Below are positions 23,372 through 31,050 of a stretch of DNA of 31,639 nt, in pieces. Below the pieces are notes generated by a model. The model did no database searches. It saw only the letters and a list, made by a program, of their open reading frames with translations, and had not been told where the DNA came from. The stretch is from SYFY01 sp031385325 (GTDB lineage: Bacteria; Pseudomonadota; Gammaproteobacteria; Pseudomonadales; Azotimanducaceae): assembly GCA_031385325.1 (NCBI GenBank), contig JANNBJ010000140.1, forward strand, positions 1-31,639, given 5' to 3'. Position numbers and translations under genes: made by a program. Numbering within the stretch: position 1 is the first letter of the stretch; each line of letters starts with the position of its first letter.

Positions 23372-24502
23372 TTACGGACGGTAACCTGTAAGGCGGTGCA
23401 ACCAGACTGCGATGCGATGGGCCACATCGGTTCGTGCGTCGGCAGGAGACGTCAGATAGTGATCACCGGGGATCAACTGCAGTTCCTTGTCCAGGCTCGC
23501 GACAGCGTCGTGGATTGCATAGGCATCGCAGGGGAAAACGCCAGTGTCTGCCAGTGATTGAATCACCAGGGTGGGAACCTTTATGCGCGCCAGATGCGCA
23601 GCGCCCCGGCAGTCCGAGTGTCGAAGGCTCCACATCGAGAGCCAGGTGCGGCAGGTATTGGTCAAGCCGATCCCACCGGGGCTGAAGTTAGCCGCCTTGG
23701 GATCGCCTCGATAACACACGCCTACCGGTCTGTCCGAGGGGTCGAGGGTTCCATCCATAAGGCGCAGGTCTGCCCAGGTTCGATACACATTGAAGGCACG
23801 ATCGACGTATCCGCGTGATCGCATGGATTCCAGTTGGGCAAGACACCAGTCAGTAATGCGGTCATTGCGTGCCACCTGTGCGGCCCGGTAACGCTCGACA
23901 AACTCCGATGAATAAGGCGGGCGATTGTCTTCGCCGTACATGTTGAGCGCTGGATCGATGGAGAACGGATCCGACTCGTCGGTGACTGCAGGATCCATCC
24001 AGGCGGTAAGCACTTCTGGTCGGCCACCGTGTGCATTCAGCGAGACGTAGGCATCACAAGCCGGCAGACGCAGCACGGCCTCAGGCAAGCGCAATCCGAA
24101 CGCCGGCTTGATGTTTGGTTGCACGGCCTGGGACTGGTAGGCCGCCATCAATGAGCCTCCCCCAGAATTGCCGATGAGCACCACGGTGTCGACACCCGCC
24201 ACTTCTCGCAGCCAGGTCACACCCGCACCAATATCAATCAGCGCGTGTTCAAGCAGAAAAAACGCTTCGACGCCTCGAAACCTCGTATTCCAGCCAAGAA
24301 AACCGATGCCCCGCGCAGCCAGATATTCGCCCAGATAATGTTCACTGAAGTCGACGTTGTAGTGAGCGGCTATCGCCGCCACCTTCGGGCGCTTGCCAGC
24401 GGGCCGATGATAGAGACCCTGGCATGGATTGAAGCCGGCACCATTGCGCGACGACGTTGCAGAAACCAGTGCAACAAATTCACGCTCGACATCATTGGGC
24501 AT
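23372..24502 (-). CDS. Alpha/beta-hydrolase
   Basis: This 376-residue protein has no signal peptide. The alpha/beta-hydrolase fold is shown by VAAIAAHYNVDFSEHYLGEYL (in part), FLGWNTRFRG, the nucleophile elbow LIGNSGGGSLMA (Ser113), and PTLVIQSLADTGVFP with the acid residue, then PGDHYLT with the catalytic His near the C-terminus. Between the elbow and the acid is a long insert (about residues 125-290) that likely forms a lid. Substrate unknown; esterases and dienelactone-type hydrolases are comparisons. ATG 24502 follows an in-frame GTG at 24505; either could serve. It follows apbE by 12 nt and probably shares its transcript. Its stop codon lies in a small hairpin. Confidence 0.8.
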   Translation of the reverse strand: MPNDVEREFVALVSATSSRNGAGFNPCQGLYHRPAGKRPKVAAIAAHYNVDFSEHYLGEYLAARGIGFLGWNTRFRGVEAFFLLEHALIDIGAGVTWLREVAGVDTVVLIGNSGGGSLMAAYQSQAVQPNIKPAFGLRLPEAVLRLPACDAYVSLNAHGGRPEVLTAWMDPAVTDESDPFSIDPALNMYGEDNRPPYSSEFVERYRAAQVARNDRITDWCLAQLESMRSRGYVDRAFNVYRTWADLRLMDGTLDPSDRPVGVCYRGDPKAANFSPGGIGLTNTCRTWLSMWSLRHSDCRGAAHLARIKVPTLVIQSLADTGVFPCDAYAIHDAVASLDKELQLIPGDHYLTSPADARTDVAHRIAVWLHRLTGYRP

Positions 24503-24514
24503 CACAGAGTCTCT

Positions 24515-25525
24515 TTAGTGGGCGGGCTGCGTCAGCGGTGTCAGGCTATCGGAGTAAAGCATGTGACCTGCCTCGGTAATGATGATGGCGTCCACACCTG
24601 CAATCGAGTTGATCAGCTTGAGCCCTTGTTCCGGGCCCATCACGAAGACTGTCGTAGACAGTGCATCGGTCAACGTCGCATTTGGGCCAATGATCGTCAC
24701 ACTGAGGCTGCCTCGTGCACTGTTGCCTGTGTCCGGATCAAGAATGTGGTGATAGCGGACGCCGTCCTTCTCGAAGAAACGTTCATAGTCTCCGGACGTT
24801 GATACCGCCGTGTCGATCAGGGGCAACAGCACCGCGACGCCATCCTTGTGTCGTGGATCGCGCACACCCACTGTCCATGGCTCGCCCTGTCGATCACCGA
24901 TGATGCGACTGTCTCCACCTGCAGAAATACTGGCCATCGTCACGCCTGCCTTCTGCAGCAAAGCTGTCACCTGGTCGACAGCGTGCCCCTTGGCGATGCC
25001 ACCCAGATCCACATAGACCTCGGGTTTGGCGTAATGCACTTGAGACCCATCGTCCGAGAGCACGACGTAGTGGTAGTCGATCGCGGTAATGGCCTTTCGT
25101 TCTTCGTCGGTAGGAACCTTGCCGGTGCGATAGTCGTAATAACGTCCTACCGACGCAAAGGTGATGTCAAACGCACCATTGGAGCGCTCGGACGCTTCGC
25201 GAGATCGATCAAGCAGGACTTTCATTTCCGGACTGATGGCCACCCACCCTTTGGCCGCCTCTCGATTCATGCGCGACAGTTCGCTGTCTTCCTTGTACGG
25301 GCTGAACGCAAAATCGATGCGCAGCATTTCCTCCATGGCACTGGCCAGTAGCAAGGGTCCGCGAGTATCAGCATCGTCGAGCCAGAACTCCACGTGAACG
25401 CGTGTACCCATGATGGGTTGTGTATCGCTGAACCAGGCCGCTTGCACAGGGACCCAAAACAGGATCAGCGTTACAAACACTGCGGATGACAGGCGCACCA
25501 ACACGCGCCAACGCTGACAGATCAA
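24515..25525 (-). CDS. apbE: FAD:protein FMN transferase (ApbE family)
   Basis: This 336-residue exported protein attaches FMN covalently to Thr or Ser residues of target flavoproteins. An N-terminal signal peptide ends near PVQAA. Family landmarks are PIMGTRVHVEF, FAFSPYKEDSELSRMN, YVDLGGIAKGHAVD, SISAGGDSRI, STSGDYERFF and YHHILDPDTG. The last two carry metal and FAD contacts. The start is uncertain: the frame opens with TTG at 25525, overlapping the upstream stop, and no good ribosome-binding site is visible. GTG codons at 25504 or 25498 would also leave a signal peptide. No Rnf, Nqr, NosR or other flavinylation target is in the window, so the client must be elsewhere. Confidence 0.91.
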   Translation of the reverse strand: MICQRWRVLVRLSSAVFVTLILFWVPVQAAWFSDTQPIMGTRVHVEFWLDDADTRGPLLLASAMEEMLRIDFAFSPYKEDSELSRMNREAAKGWVAISPEMKVLLDRSREASERSNGAFDITFASVGRYYDYRTGKVPTDEERKAITAIDYHYVVLSDDGSQVHYAKPEVYVDLGGIAKGHAVDQVTALLQKAGVTMASISAGGDSRIIGDRQGEPWTVGVRDPRHKDGVAVLLPLIDTAVSTSGDYERFFEKDGVRYHHILDPDTGNSARGSLSVTIIGPNATLTDALSTTVFVMGPEQGLKLINSIAGVDAIIITEAGHMLYSDSLTPLTQPAH

Positions 25526-26679
25526 ACCAGTTGCGCCGCCAGACTGCCGATCGCGACACCGCGGCGGCCTTGACGGATTTCATTGCGATCGTGACCACTG
25601 GTCAGGTAGCCGATGGAAATTCCTGTCGCCGGATCGACCCAGGCCAGCTGTCCACCTGCGCCATTGTGCCCAAAGGCCTCCGGCGAACAGGTTTTGCCAA
25701 AGCCTCTGAAACCACGGTCGTTGTCTCCAGCAATGATGATGCCGAGGCCTCGGCTGGCGAGTTTGCCGGTATACGGATCACGAAGTTCGCCGGTTCGTAC
25801 CTGGCGAGCGTTTTTGCGAGTGGTGTCGGACCAGACGGAAACCCCGTCCAGGCCGCCATGCAGGAGTGACTGATAGAACAGCGCCAGATCCGCGGCAGTT
25901 GCAAAACCGCCACCACCGGGGACACCGATCGCCCGGTTTACCGGCTTGTTGAAGTTCAGAATGGCTTCTTCCGTCACTTCGGTGTCGGGCGGTGTTGGCA
26001 ATCCCATCGCCTTGTATTCTTCAGGCGTCATGCGTTGACCGACGTGTGTGCAATCCACTGCCCGCGCATTGTCTGCCGCTCCTTCGAGGCCAACGATGAG
26101 ATCAGTCAACCCCAACGGCTGCGTAACATGTCGACGCACAAAGTCCACGTAACGCATGCCACTTCGGCGCTCGATGATCTCGGCGATCACCCACATGGTC
26201 GACGTGGGGTGGTACTCGTATCGACTGCCAGCAGGCCAGGACAAGCGCCATTGCGCGTAACGCGTGGCACGACGGGCCGGGTCGAGCCAATCTTCCGGAC
26301 GGAACGGCGCTGCCGGAAAACCGGCGGTATGGGTAAACAGATGAGCGACCGTGACATCCTGTTTGCCGTTGGCGGCGAATTCGGGAACGATGTCGGCAAC
26401 CTTTTCGCTCTCATCGAGTTTACCAGACTGGAACAGGAGCCAGGCCGCCGCCGAGGTAATGCCCTTGGTGGCCGAGAACAGACAGAACAGGCTGTCATCA
26501 TCACAGTTGCCGAAGTGTTCCAGCACGCCAACCTTGCCGTGCCGGGCGATGGCAATCTGTACAGCGGGCAGGAGACCTTCATCCACTTCACGCCGGACCC
26601 GGGTGAGGAGCTTGTCGACCGCTCCTTGATCAAGCCCCAGAGACTGTACATCGCTGCGTCGGTTAACTGGCAGGGTCAT
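25522..26679 (-). CDS. Serine hydrolase of the beta-lactamase (class C-like) family
   Basis: This 385-residue protein lacks an evident signal peptide. The Ser-x-x-Lys motif is FSATKGI (Ser69, Lys72). The region expected to hold Tyr-x-Asn reads YEYHPTSTMW (Tyr154-Tyr156), with Pro in the third position. Later landmarks are GGGGFATAADLALFYQSLLHG and FGHNGAGGQLAWVDP. This is the esterase/peptidase branch related to EstB and LACTB, not a typical antibiotic-resistance enzyme. ATG 26679 has AGGAGAG at ideal spacing and is preferred to the upstream frame start. It is the first gene of a three-gene minus-strand run with apbE and the alpha/beta-hydrolase. Substrate unknown. Confidence 0.87.
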   Translation of the reverse strand: MTLPVNRRSDVQSLGLDQGAVDKLLTRVRREVDEGLLPAVQIAIARHGKVGVLEHFGNCDDDSLFCLFSATKGITSAAAWLLFQSGKLDESEKVADIVPEFAANGKQDVTVAHLFTHTAGFPAAPFRPEDWLDPARRATRYAQWRLSWPAGSRYEYHPTSTMWVIAEIIERRSGMRYVDFVRRHVTQPLGLTDLIVGLEGAADNARAVDCTHVGQRMTPEEYKAMGLPTPPDTEVTEEAILNFNKPVNRAIGVPGGGGFATAADLALFYQSLLHGGLDGVSVWSDTTRKNARQVRTGELRDPYTGKLASRGLGIIIAGDNDRGFRGFGKTCSPEAFGHNGAGGQLAWVDPATGISIGYLTSGHDRNEIRQGRRGVAIGSLAAQLV

Positions 26680-26715
26680 GGGGCTCTCCTGGGGCTTTGG
26701 GGAATTCTCGGCTGA

Positions 26716-26776
26716 TTGCACCAACCACCGCATGATGGCCAAAGCGGTTGGGCGGTGCAACGCGGGTCGCTACAAT
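26716..26776 (+). promoter_or_regulatory. cysK promoter with overlapping hairpin
   Basis: TTGGGC (26748-26753), a 17-nt spacer and TACAAT (26771-26776) make a plausible sigma-70 promoter for cysK, leaving a leader of about 75 nt. A two-part hairpin, TTGCACC (26716-26722) with GGTGCAA (26754-26760) and inner ACCGC/GCGGT, covers the -35 box. It could be an operator or affect the divergent transcript, whose gene starts at 26679. Confidence 0.42.
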
Positions 26777-26857
26777 GACGTTATCCATCAGGCATGGCGT
26801 GCGTTCGATAGTCGACACGCATGACCAAGTGCTTTCACCGGCTTTTGAAGGAAATTC

Positions 26858-27844
26858 ATGGCAACACATACCGGTTTCGCAGGCGTCGTAGGCAACACGC
26901 CGCTGATTCGCATGGAAACCCTCTCCAGGGAAACGGGCTGTGAAATTCTTGGCAAAGCAGAATTCATGAATCCCGGCGGCAGCGTGAAAGACCGCGCTGC
27001 GCTGTGGATCGTTCGCGAGCATGAAAAAAGTGGCGCCCTGAAAGCCGGTGGTACTGTCGTCGAAGGCACCGCCGGAAATACCGGGATCGGCCTTGTGCAT
27101 GTCTGTAACGCACGCGGCTACAAGACCGTCATCTACATGCCGGACAACCAGTCGAAGGAAAAGGTCGACATTCTCCGAACGCTGGGCGCCGAAGTGCGCG
27201 TCGTCAAAACCGTACCTTACGCCGACGACATGAATTATCAGAAGCAGGCCGGTCGTTATGCGGCCAGCATAGAAGGTGGGGTGTGGGCCAACCAGTTCGA
27301 CAACACGGACAACGCACTCGCTCACTATGAGTCGACCGGGCCGGAGATCTGGCAACAAACTAACGGCAGTCTCGACGCCTTCACCTGCGCGGTCGGCACA
27401 GGTGGCACGATCAACGGGATCTCCCGCTATCTCAAGGAACGCAAACCCGAGTGCCAGATCGTACTCGCCGACCCATTCGGCAGCGCCTTGTACAACTGGG
27501 TATCAACCGGCACCGCGACCATGACCCCAGGACCCAGCATCACCGAAGGCATCGGCAACTCGCGAGTCACCCAGAATCTCGCAGGTGCCCGCATTGACAA
27601 GGCCGTGCAAGTGCAGGACAAGGACATGGTACGGCTGGTCTATCGAATGTTGCGCGAAGACGGCTGGTTCTTCGGCTCCAGCACCGGCATCAATCTGTGC
27701 GCCGCCGTGCAGATCGCCCAGACACTTGGCCCCGGCCACACCATCGTCACCATCCTTTGCGATGCGGGACACAAGTATCAGTCAACGCTGTTCAATCCCG
27801 CTTTTCTCGAAGCCAAGGGACTCGCCGAATACGCCGCTCGTTAG
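26858..27844 (+). CDS. cysK: Cysteine synthase (O-acetylserine sulfhydrylase family)
   Basis: This 328-residue fold-type II PLP enzyme is expected to form cysteine from O-acetylserine and sulfide. Landmarks are GNTPLIRMETL, the Schiff-base lysine in NPGGSVKDRAA (Lys44), the Asn-loop GTAGNTGIGL, YMPDNQSKEKVDILRTLGA, and the PLP-phosphate loop VGTGGTINGISRYL. The YMPDNQSKEK segment marks the sub-branch often annotated cysteine synthase A and related to yeast Mcy1, slightly longer than classical CysK. GAAGGAAA precedes the ATG. With metY it gives the window two sulfide-fixing enzymes, though they are 25 kb apart. A cystathionine beta-synthase-like activity is a less likely alternative. Confidence 0.88.
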   Translation: MATHTGFAGVVGNTPLIRMETLSRETGCEILGKAEFMNPGGSVKDRAALWIVREHEKSGALKAGGTVVEGTAGNTGIGLVHVCNARGYKTVIYMPDNQSKEKVDILRTLGAEVRVVKTVPYADDMNYQKQAGRYAASIEGGVWANQFDNTDNALAHYESTGPEIWQQTNGSLDAFTCAVGTGGTINGISRYLKERKPECQIVLADPFGSALYNWVSTGTATMTPGPSITEGIGNSRVTQNLAGARIDKAVQVQDKDMVRLVYRMLREDGWFFGSSTGINLCAAVQIAQTLGPGHTIVTILCDAGHKYQSTLFNPAFLEAKGLAEYAAR

Positions 27845-27881
27845 CCATCTTCGATCCCAGCCCGACGAGCCCACGATAAGC

Positions 27882-28177
27882 GAAACCGCGCAAAGCGGTT
27901 TCGGCGCAAGCGCGCGAAGTGTGCGACGGGTACCGCAGAGCAGGATACCCACCAACACCCTCGCCGACCTGCGGCCAGGGATGGCCGCCCGCGAAATCGC
28001 GCGGAGCAATTTCGGCGCGAGCGCACAAAGTGCGCGACGGGCACCGCAGGGCAGGATGCCCACCAACACCCTCGCCGACCTGCGGCCAAGGATGGCCGCC
28101 CGCGAAATCGCGCACAGCGATTTCGGCGCGAGCACACGAAGTGTGCGACGGGCACCGCAGGGCAGGATGCCCGTAGG
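27882..28177. repeat. 111-bp tandem repeat (about 2.7 copies) with conserved hairpins
   Basis: Copies start at 27882, 27993 and 28104, exactly 111 bp apart; the third stops after its third hairpin. Each copy has four potential hairpins: GAAACCGC/GCGGTTTC type, GCGCAC/GTGCGC type around a 3-nt loop, GGGCA/TGCCC type, and GCGGCC/GGCCGC. Base changes between copies are often paired so stems persist. The block fills the convergent gap between cysK and the crotonase gene. Because 111 is a multiple of three, spurious frames run through it on both strands. There are no unique spacers, so it is not a CRISPR array. Confidence 0.93.
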
Positions 28178-28194
28178 TGCCTAAAAACAAAGCG

Positions 28195-29031
28195 TCAACG
28201 GCCGACGAATACAGGCGTTCGCTTCTCCACAAACGCCTTCGCCGCCTCACGATGATCTTCCGTCAACCCACTATGCACATGGTGGGTTGCTTCAAGATCC
28301 AGACACTCGATCACATCCGCGCCCATGGCCGCTCGACGGAAGTTCTCTTTCATGTAGCGGTACGCAATCGCCGGACCATCGGCGAGTCGGCGCGCCAGAG
28401 CGATCGTTTCCCGCTCAAGATCTGCAGCTGCGACCACTCTGTTGGCGATACCCAGGTGCAGACACTCTTCTGCTGACACACGATCCGACAGGAAGTACAG
28501 CTCCTTCGCCTTGCCCTGCCCGACAAGCTGCGAGAGAAAGTAGCTGCCGCCGTAATCTCCCGAAAAACCAACCTTGGCAAACGCCGTGGTGATGAACGCG
28601 GTGTCGGCCATGATGCGCAGGTCTGCAGCCAGCGCCAGACCAAGCCCGGCTCCGGCAGCTGCGCCTGGCAAGCTCGCCAGCACCGGCTTTGGCATCAAAT
28701 GCATGCGTCCTGCGGTGTTACGCTGATTCAGCCGCTGCATGTGAATGCGCTCATCAAGCGTCGGTCCCCTGCCCGCACCTGCGCCCTGACTGTTGGCGTT
28801 CATGCCCTTCACGTCACCACCGGAACAGAACGCTCCGCCGGCGCCGGTGAGCACAACACAGCGGATGCGCGGATTACGTTCTGCATGATCGAGCGCACGT
28901 TCCAGACCCGCCGTCATGTCACCAGACATCGCGTTGCGCGCCTGTGGTCGATTCAGGGTAATAACGGCGATGCCGTCTTCTTCGTACGCCAGACAATCGG
29001 TTGCACCGATATCAATGTTCTGCCTTGCCAT
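28195..29031 (-). CDS. Enoyl-CoA hydratase/isomerase (crotonase) family protein
   Basis: This 278-residue crotonase has ITLNRPQARNAMS, the oxyanion-hole blocks GAGGAFCSGGDVKGM and LPGAAAGAGLGLALAADLRI, and AFAKVGFSGDYGGSYFL. The two catalytic glutamates of true enoyl-CoA hydratases (rat Glu144 and Glu164) appear replaced: the first site lies in GAGLGLALAAD and the second reads GD. That favours an isomerase or another crotonase reaction over hydration. ATG 29031 follows GGAGG at good spacing, and the earlier frame start lies in the upstream gene. It starts 13 nt after the SMP-30-like gene ends, so the two are likely one transcript. Confidence 0.87.
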   Translation of the reverse strand: MARQNIDIGATDCLAYEEDGIAVITLNRPQARNAMSGDMTAGLERALDHAERNPRIRCVVLTGAGGAFCSGGDVKGMNANSQGAGAGRGPTLDERIHMQRLNQRNTAGRMHLMPKPVLASLPGAAAGAGLGLALAADLRIMADTAFITTAFAKVGFSGDYGGSYFLSQLVGQGKAKELYFLSDRVSAEECLHLGIANRVVAAADLERETIALARRLADGPAIAYRYMKENFRRAAMGADVIECLDLEATHHVHSGLTEDHREAAKAFVEKRTPVFVGR

Positions 29032-29044
29032 GGTTGCCTCCGCA

Positions 29045-29920
29045 CTAGCCTGCTTGGGGAATCGGAACACGCGCAGGTGCTACTGGCACTCCCGCGACAT
29101 CCGTACGTAAACGATGCACAGCCCCGCCTTTTTCGCGACCGGAGCCTTCCGAGCCAGAAACGACATATAGATCCTTGAGGTCATCACCGCCAAAACAAAC
29201 GCTCGTACACATCGGTTCGGGAATGCGAAGAAAATCGGCCTGCCTGCCGTCTGGTGCGAAAACAGCAACGCCGTGACCACCACCGGCGAGTGCAACCCAC
29301 ACACGACCATCCATCGAGATGACAAGACCATCGGGGACACCCGACTCTGTACTCACGAACACCCGCTTGTCTCCGAGTGTGCCATCCGCGTGCACGTCAT
29401 AACAGTTCACCACACGGCGGCGAGAGTCGGAGTGATACAGAATACGGCCATCCGGCGAAAACCCGAGGCCATTGGTCAGCTGAACATCCTTGCCGACCTG
29501 ATGAATGGACCCATCCAGATCAATCATGTAGAGATCGCCCGCAGCAGGCTTGCGTCCATCGGCAAATACTGGGGAAGCACCCAGACTGCCGGCATAAATC
29601 CGGCCTGCAGAATCGGTGGTGAGATCGTTGAACCCGATGATGCCTTTTGTCTCATCACTGTCGAAGATCGTCAGCGAAGGATCACTACTGAACAGCCGCT
29701 TGAAGGCGATGTTGCGGCCGCTGACGATCAGGCCGCCATCAACGTGCCACGCCATGCCACCAATCCCGCGACGATGTTCGACCACCTGCCGCACATCACC
29801 ATCACGAACAGCAAAAACGCCTCCAGACAAGACGTCGGAAAACAGGAGTCCGTGCTCTGGATGCCAGAGCGGCCCTTCGATGAGGCTATAGCCACCGGTG
29901 AGAGTTTCGAGCTTGGTCAT
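29045..29920 (-). CDS. SMP-30/gluconolactonase-like protein
   Basis: This 291-residue six-bladed beta-propeller lactonase relative has no signal peptide. Family landmarks are SLIEGPLWHPEHGLLFSDV (Glu15 as metal ligand, in part), IIGFNDLTTDSAGRIYAGSL, QLTNGLGFSPDGRILYHSDS and VPDGLVISMDGRVWVALAGG, which provide the Asn and Asp ligands of the single divalent metal. The enzymes open sugar or other lactones. A strong GGGGAGG precedes ATG 29920, so the earlier frame start is discarded. It is divergent from the malate/lactate-type dehydrogenase gene across a 77-nt gap, which suggests a sugar-acid or hydroxyacid catabolic unit with the following crotonase. Confidence 0.9.
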   Translation of the reverse strand: MTKLETLTGGYSLIEGPLWHPEHGLLFSDVLSGGVFAVRDGDVRQVVEHRRGIGGMAWHVDGGLIVSGRNIAFKRLFSSDPSLTIFDSDETKGIIGFNDLTTDSAGRIYAGSLGASPVFADGRKPAAGDLYMIDLDGSIHQVGKDVQLTNGLGFSPDGRILYHSDSRRRVVNCYDVHADGTLGDKRVFVSTESGVPDGLVISMDGRVWVALAGGGHGVAVFAPDGRQADFLRIPEPMCTSVCFGGDDLKDLYVVSGSEGSGREKGGAVHRLRTDVAGVPVAPARVPIPQAG

Positions 29921-29997
29921 GATCACCTCCCCTGACTTGACCTTGTCACAGCAGGGAATCTTGCGCAACACTGGCATCACATCCGCCGGAAATCATC

Positions 29998-31041
29998 ATG
30001 CTCATCACCTCTGAAAAACTCACTGCATTTGCGTCTTCAATCTTTGTTGCCGCCGGAGCCAGCCAGTCCAATGCCAACCTGGTGGCAACGCATCTGGTCG
30101 AGGCCAATCTCAAGGGGCACGACTCACATGGCGTCGGCATGATTCCGGCGTACATCAACAATATCCTCACTGACCTGCTGAAACCCAATGCGCAGGCCCG
30201 GACGATCCAGGATCGTGGTGCTGTATTGGTGGTCGATGGCCAGTTCGGTTTTGGACAGGTAGTGGGCAGACAGGCCACGGCGCTCGGCATCGACCGCGCA
30301 AGGCAGATGGGCGTTGCCTGCATTGGCAGTCGCAACAATCACCACCTTGGCCGAATCGTTGCCTACGGCGAACAATGTGCTGCCGCCGGCATGGTATCCG
30401 TGCACTTTGTCAACGTGGTGGGCCATAACCCCGCTGTCTCGCCCTGGGGTGGCCGTGAACCACGCATGACCACCAATCCGTTCTGCGTCGTCGTGCCACG
30501 GCCTGGTACCTGGCCACTGGTACTGGACCTCGCCACCAGCGCCGTTGCGCTGGGCAAGGTACGGGTTGCCTATCACAAGGGAGTCGACGTTCCTCCGGGG
30601 GCACTGGTGGATCATGAAGGGGTTCCTACCAACTCGCCAAAGGTGATGTTTGAAAAACCGCTCGGATCACTCGGGCCCTTTGGCCAGCACAAGGGCTATG
30701 GACTGGCCGTGATGTGCGAACTGTTGGGTGGAGGACTCGCCGGTGAATGGACGGCTCAGCCCGAACATCCACGCAGCCACCATATCGTCAATCACATGTT
30801 CATGCTGATCGTCGACCCATCTGCATTTGGTGGACTTGAGCGCTTTCAACACGAGGTGAAAGAGATGGTGGACTACCTGCACTCGACAACACCTGCCCTG
30901 GGCTTTGACAAGGTTCGAGTACCGGGTGAGCCTGAACAGGAAACGATGGCGGCACGATTGAAGAGCGGTATCGAGATTGACGAAAGCTCATGGGCTGGGG
31001 TCATCAAGGCTGCACAGCGCGTCGGTGTGACCAGCCCCTGA
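29998..31041 (+). CDS. Malate/L-lactate/ureidoglycolate-type dehydrogenase (Ldh_2 family)
   Basis: This 347-residue NAD(P)-dependent dehydrogenase is of the non-Rossmann Ldh_2 family, which oxidises 2-hydroxyacids or reduces the 2-oxo forms. Landmarks are KGHDSHGVGMIPAYI (catalytic His near residue 44), SRNNHHLGRIVAY, GHNPAVSPWGG, MTTNPFCVVVP and the LGPFGQHKGYGLAVMCELLGG cofactor loop. The insert VDHEGVPTNSP is typical. The exact hydroxyacid is not resolved; neighbours suggest a sugar-acid or lactone-derived product. GGAAA precedes the ATG. Its stop is 9 nt from the end of the convergent methyltransferase gene. Confidence 0.88.
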   Translation: MLITSEKLTAFASSIFVAAGASQSNANLVATHLVEANLKGHDSHGVGMIPAYINNILTDLLKPNAQARTIQDRGAVLVVDGQFGFGQVVGRQATALGIDRARQMGVACIGSRNNHHLGRIVAYGEQCAAAGMVSVHFVNVVGHNPAVSPWGGREPRMTTNPFCVVVPRPGTWPLVLDLATSAVALGKVRVAYHKGVDVPPGALVDHEGVPTNSPKVMFEKPLGSLGPFGQHKGYGLAVMCELLGGGLAGEWTAQPEHPRSHHIVNHMFMLIVDPSAFGGLERFQHEVKEMVDYLHSTTPALGFDKVRVPGEPEQETMAARLKSGIEIDESSWAGVIKAAQRVGVTSP

Positions 31042-31050
31042 GAAAATTAG

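Noticed and set aside
25522..26679. Antibiotic-resistance beta-lactamase
   Set aside because: No signal peptide, the Tyr-x-Asn site reads Tyr-His-Pro, and the sequence follows the esterase branch of the family.
27882..28177. CRISPR-like array
   Set aside because: The unit is contiguous, with no unique spacers, and no cas gene is present.
27585..28250. Open frames running through the 111-bp repeats on both strands
   Set aside because: They exist because 111 is divisible by three; they begin inside cysK or the crotonase gene and encode only the repeat, with covariation favouring structure over coding.
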